NCBI RefSeq assembly: GCF_003597125.1
Contig: NZ_QYYA01000001.1
Coordinates: forward strand, 124,001-188,000
DNA from: Alcanivorax profundi
Lineage (GTDB): Bacteria > Pseudomonadota > Gammaproteobacteria > Pseudomonadales > Alcanivoracaceae
DNA length: 64,000 bases
Reading direction: 5' to 3'
The translations under genes and the position numbers were made by a program. Of this stretch, positions 60,804 through 64,000 are shown in pieces; positions within the stretch are counted from its first letter, which is position 1, and every line of letters starts with the position of its first letter. A model generated the notes under the pieces. The model made no database searches and was not told where the DNA came from. It saw nothing but the letters and a program-made list of their open reading frames with translations.

Positions 60804-60950
60804 ATTGAAAGTTTAAAGTTCAAACACGTGGCCCAGGGTGTACCACCTGAAACATCCCGGTTCTGCGCTCCTGCTCTGGGCGCTGGCACGGCCTGTGAAA
60901 ACCGATGATGGTGATCGCGCTTTTCAACTTTAAACTTTGAACGTTCAACT
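60804..60950. repeat. TIR-bounded ~150 bp element, copy 2
   Basis: Left end TTGAAAGTTTAAAGTTCAAA and right end TTTTCAACTTTAAACTTTGA, ACGTTCAAC are inverted to each other. In reverse orientation the interior shares TGAAAAGCGCG and CGTGCCAGC with the element at 7671. It lies between mupP and ubiG, which run in the same direction, so it would be transcribed as a hairpin. Confidence 0.55.
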
Positions 60951-60985
60951 CTCTTTTCGCTTGCAGGCAAGCTCCCACAGAGCGG

Positions 60986-61705
60986 CTAGTCTCCCTTGCG
61001 GGCGTACATCAGGTAATTGACCGACACATCCCGGTTCAACTTGTACACCTGGGTCAGCGGGTTATAGACCATGCCTGTAGTGTCCTGCACATCCAGTGCG
61101 GCGTCCCGGGCCCAGCCGGCCAGCTCTGAAGGTTTGATCAGCTTGGCATACTCATGGGTGCCACGGGGGAGCAGGCGCAGGATGTATTCCGCGCCGACAA
61201 TGGCAAACATGAAGGCTTTCGGGTTGCGGTTGATGGTGCTGAAAAAGACATAGCCGCCCGGTTTCACCAGGGTGGCGCAGGCGCGGATCACGGAGGACGG
61301 ATCCGGCACATGCTCAAGCATTTCCAGGCAGGTGACCACGTCGTACTGGCCGGCCCGTTCTTCGGCAATCTTTTCCGCCGGTGTTTGCAAATATTCCACT
61401 GCAACCCCGGCCTGTTCGGCATGGATGCGGGCTACCGCCAGGGGCGCTTCTCCCATGTCGATGCCGGTGACCTCAGCCCCGCGACGGGCCATGCCTTCTG
61501 ACAGCAGGCCGCCACCGCAGCCGATATCGATGACTTTCTTGCCCGGCAGGCTGACACGTTCGTCAATGTAGTTCAGGCGCAGCGGGTTGATATCGTGCAG
61601 GGGGCGAAACTGCGAATTGGGGTCCCACCATTGCTCGGCAAGGGCATTGAATTTGGCAATTTCCCCGGCATCCACATTGGGTACGGCATTCTGGTTGTCT
61701 GTCAC
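60986..61705 (-). CDS. ubiG: Ubiquinone biosynthesis O-methyltransferase
   Basis: Performs both O-methylations of ubiquinone synthesis. 239 residues from GTG 61705, which overlaps the upstream stop (GTGA); an ATG at 61735 is an alternative. Features: [36 protein letters not shown] in outline, motif [28 protein letters not shown], and the UbiG-specific [24 protein letters not shown] and [14 protein letters not shown], which form the membrane-lipid contact. It lies between the TRZ/ATZ deaminase and mupP. Confidence 0.95.
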   Translation of the reverse strand: MTDNQNAVPNVDAGEIAKFNALAEQWWDPNSQFRPLHDINPLRLNYIDERVSLPGKKVIDIGCGGGLLSEGMARRGAEVTGIDMGEAPLAVARIHAEQAGVAVEYLQTPAEKIAEERAGQYDVVTCLEMLEHVPDPSSVIRACATLVKPGGYVFFSTINRNPKAFMFAIVGAEYILRLLPRGTHEYAKLIKPSELAGWARDAALDVQDTTGMVYNPLTQVYKLNRDVSVNYLMYARKGD

Positions 61706-63030
61706 TTCTCGGCTCCGGCAATCGTTTGTTGCCACTGCTGGGCATTCTTGAGGATCAGCGCCTCGTTCAGGGTGGTGAGCTGGCGATGGTTCATCAGGCA
61801 GCGTCCGCCCACCCAGCTATGGGTGACCTGGTCCCGGGTCGCGGCATAGACCAGCTGTGCCACAGGATCATAGACCGGTTGGGTCTCCAGCCGGTTCAGG
61901 TCTATGGCCACCATATCGGCTTGCTTGCCAATTTCCAGTGAACCTATGTCCTCGTCCCGGCCCAGGGCCTTTGCCCCGTTCAGGGTGGCCATCTTCAGCA
62001 CATCGGCGGCGGGCAGGGCGTCCGCTTCCAGACTCACGCCCTTGGCCAGAAAGGCGGCCGTGCGCGCTTCACCGATCATGTCTAGGTCATTGTTGCTGGC
62101 GGCCCCGTCGGTGCCCAGCGCCACATTGATGCCTGCCTGGCGCAGTTTTTCCACCGGGGCGAAACCGCTGGCCAGTTTCAGATTGGATTCCGGGCAGTGC
62201 ACCACGTGGGTGCCGGTTTCGGCCACCAGGGTGATTTCCTCGTCGGTGAGCTGGGTCATGTGCACGGCCAGCAGGCGTGGCGAGAGCAAGCCAAGCCCCT
62301 GCAGGCGGGTCAGCGGGCGCTCGCCGGTGTTCCCCACTGCCATCTGGATTTCACCGGCGGTCTCGTGCACATGCATCATCACCGGCACGTCCAGTTCTTC
62401 CGCCAGGGTCAGCACTTTCTGCAGGGGGGCGTCGGACACGGTGTACGGCGCATGCGGGCCAAAACCGATCTGGATACGCGGGTCATGGCGCCACTCGTCC
62501 ATGGCGTCCGTCGCGAGGCGCAGGTAGTCCTCGGGGCCGGCCCCCATGGGGGTGGGGAAGTCCAGCAGCGGACAGAACAGGCTGGCACGCAGCCCCGCTT
62601 CCACGGTGGCTTTGGCCGCGCTGGCCGGGAAGAAGTACATGTCGGCAAAGGTGGTGGTGCCTGAGCGGATCATTTCGGCTGCTGCCAGCTTGGTGCCGTC
62701 GTATACGAACTGCTCGCTGACAAACTGCCCCTCTGCGGGCCAGATGTGTTTTTCCAGCCAGGTCATCAGGGGCAGGTCATCGGCAATACCGCGCAGCAGG
62801 TTCATGGCGGCATGGGTATGGGCGTTAACCAGTCCCGGGGTCAGCAGGTGGTCGTCCAGGCGGACGATCTCATCGCTGTGCCATTTCTCGTCTGCCAGGG
62901 CGCTGGGCAGCAGGTCGGCGATGCGGCCGTCGCGTACCACCAGGGCGTGGTTTTCCAGCACGGTGTTGTCTGCAGACACGGTGGCAATCCAGCGGGCGTG
63001 GACAATCAGGTCGGCCTGATGGTCGCTCAT
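61702..63030 (-). CDS. TRZ/ATZ-family amidohydrolase (methylthioadenosine/adenosylhomocysteine deaminase-like)
   Basis: Metal-dependent deaminase, 442 residues. Landmarks: [19 protein letters not shown] (HxH metal site), [36 protein letters not shown] and [22 protein letters not shown] with the catalytic D. These fit the MtaD/SAH deaminase group, as for the Pseudomonas gene beside ubiG and gyrA. It acts in methylthioadenosine or adenosylhomocysteine salvage, if so. The start ATG 63030 has GGAG five bases before. Its stop overlaps the ubiG start. Confidence 0.87.
   Translation of the reverse strand: MSDHQADLIVHARWIATVSADNTVLENHALVVRDGRIADLLPSALADEKWHSDEIVRLDDHLLTPGLVNAHTHAAMNLLRGIADDLPLMTWLEKHIWPAEGQFVSEQFVYDGTKLAAAEMIRSGTTTFADMYFFPASAAKATVEAGLRASLFCPLLDFPTPMGAGPEDYLRLATDAMDEWRHDPRIQIGFGPHAPYTVSDAPLQKVLTLAEELDVPVMMHVHETAGEIQMAVGNTGERPLTRLQGLGLLSPRLLAVHMTQLTDEEITLVAETGTHVVHCPESNLKLASGFAPVEKLRQAGINVALGTDGAASNNDLDMIGEARTAAFLAKGVSLEADALPAADVLKMATLNGAKALGRDEDIGSLEIGKQADMVAIDLNRLETQPVYDPVAQLVYAATRDQVTHSWVGGRCLMNHRQLTTLNEALILKNAQQWQQTIAGAEK

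Positions 63031-64000
<970 letters not shown>

Overview
The window reads as a chromosomal segment of a GC-rich marine gammaproteobacterium of the Pseudomonas–Marinobacter–Alcanivorax kind; Alcanivorax or a close relative is my best guess, from gene content and gene order (lysC-csrA-tRNA-Ser; gyrA next to a deaminase-ubiG-mupP-yciK block; ffs-dnaX-ybaB-recR) and not from any database search. It is mostly ordinary core genome with two accessory-looking regions and an unusually rich set of small dispersed palindromic repeats.

Layout. 0–4.4 kb: heme uptake (TonB receptor cut by the left edge, divergent hmuTUV, probable Fur site). 4.4–7.7 kb: pncC, SOS-controlled recA-recX, a TSUP permease. 7.9–17.2 kb: alaS, lysC, csrA, tRNA-Ser, pyrC with an overlapping CobW-type GTPase, an SMR transporter, a large acetyl-CoA hydrolase/transferase. 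17.3–22.4 kb: a PadR-led operon of conserved unknowns, an orphan gene, a YbjN protein, a 2OG-Fe(II) oxygenase. 22.4–31.9 kb: a glycine-rich exported protein, an Hsp20 with a textbook heat-shock promoter, gap, SRP RNA, dnaX with an apparent programmed frameshift, ybaB, recR, a long-chain-type acyl-CoA dehydrogenase.

34.2–43.3 kb: a tightly overlapping six-gene operon (GNAT-like, GH3-family acyl-adenylating ligase, GNAT, condensation-fold acyltransferase-like protein, RND adaptor, RND pump) beside an AraC regulator. The logic is activate, conjugate, acylate and export; the product is unknown. 43.4–48.5 kb: gpmA, rnd, ycgL, ycgN, a HIT protein, a methyltransferase, a PilZ protein and an unlisted 50-residue membrane protein.

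48.7–58.9 kb (plus one member at 32–33 kb): five paralogous periplasmic binding proteins of the AdeT-like family, one of them in a unit with a fused TRAP-type permease and a TatT-like lipoprotein. I read this as a TRAP-related importer with a set of alternative receptors rather than an RND efflux component. 59–64 kb: yciK, mupP, ubiG, a TRZ/ATZ deaminase and the start of gyrA.

Repeats: two copies of a 267–285 bp palindromic element whose stems differ by compensatory changes; four REP-like hairpins, also covarying; two ~150 bp elements with TTGAAAGTTTAA-type inverted ends; and a pair of ~120 bp repeats. No CRISPR array, rRNA, prophage or transposase gene was seen.
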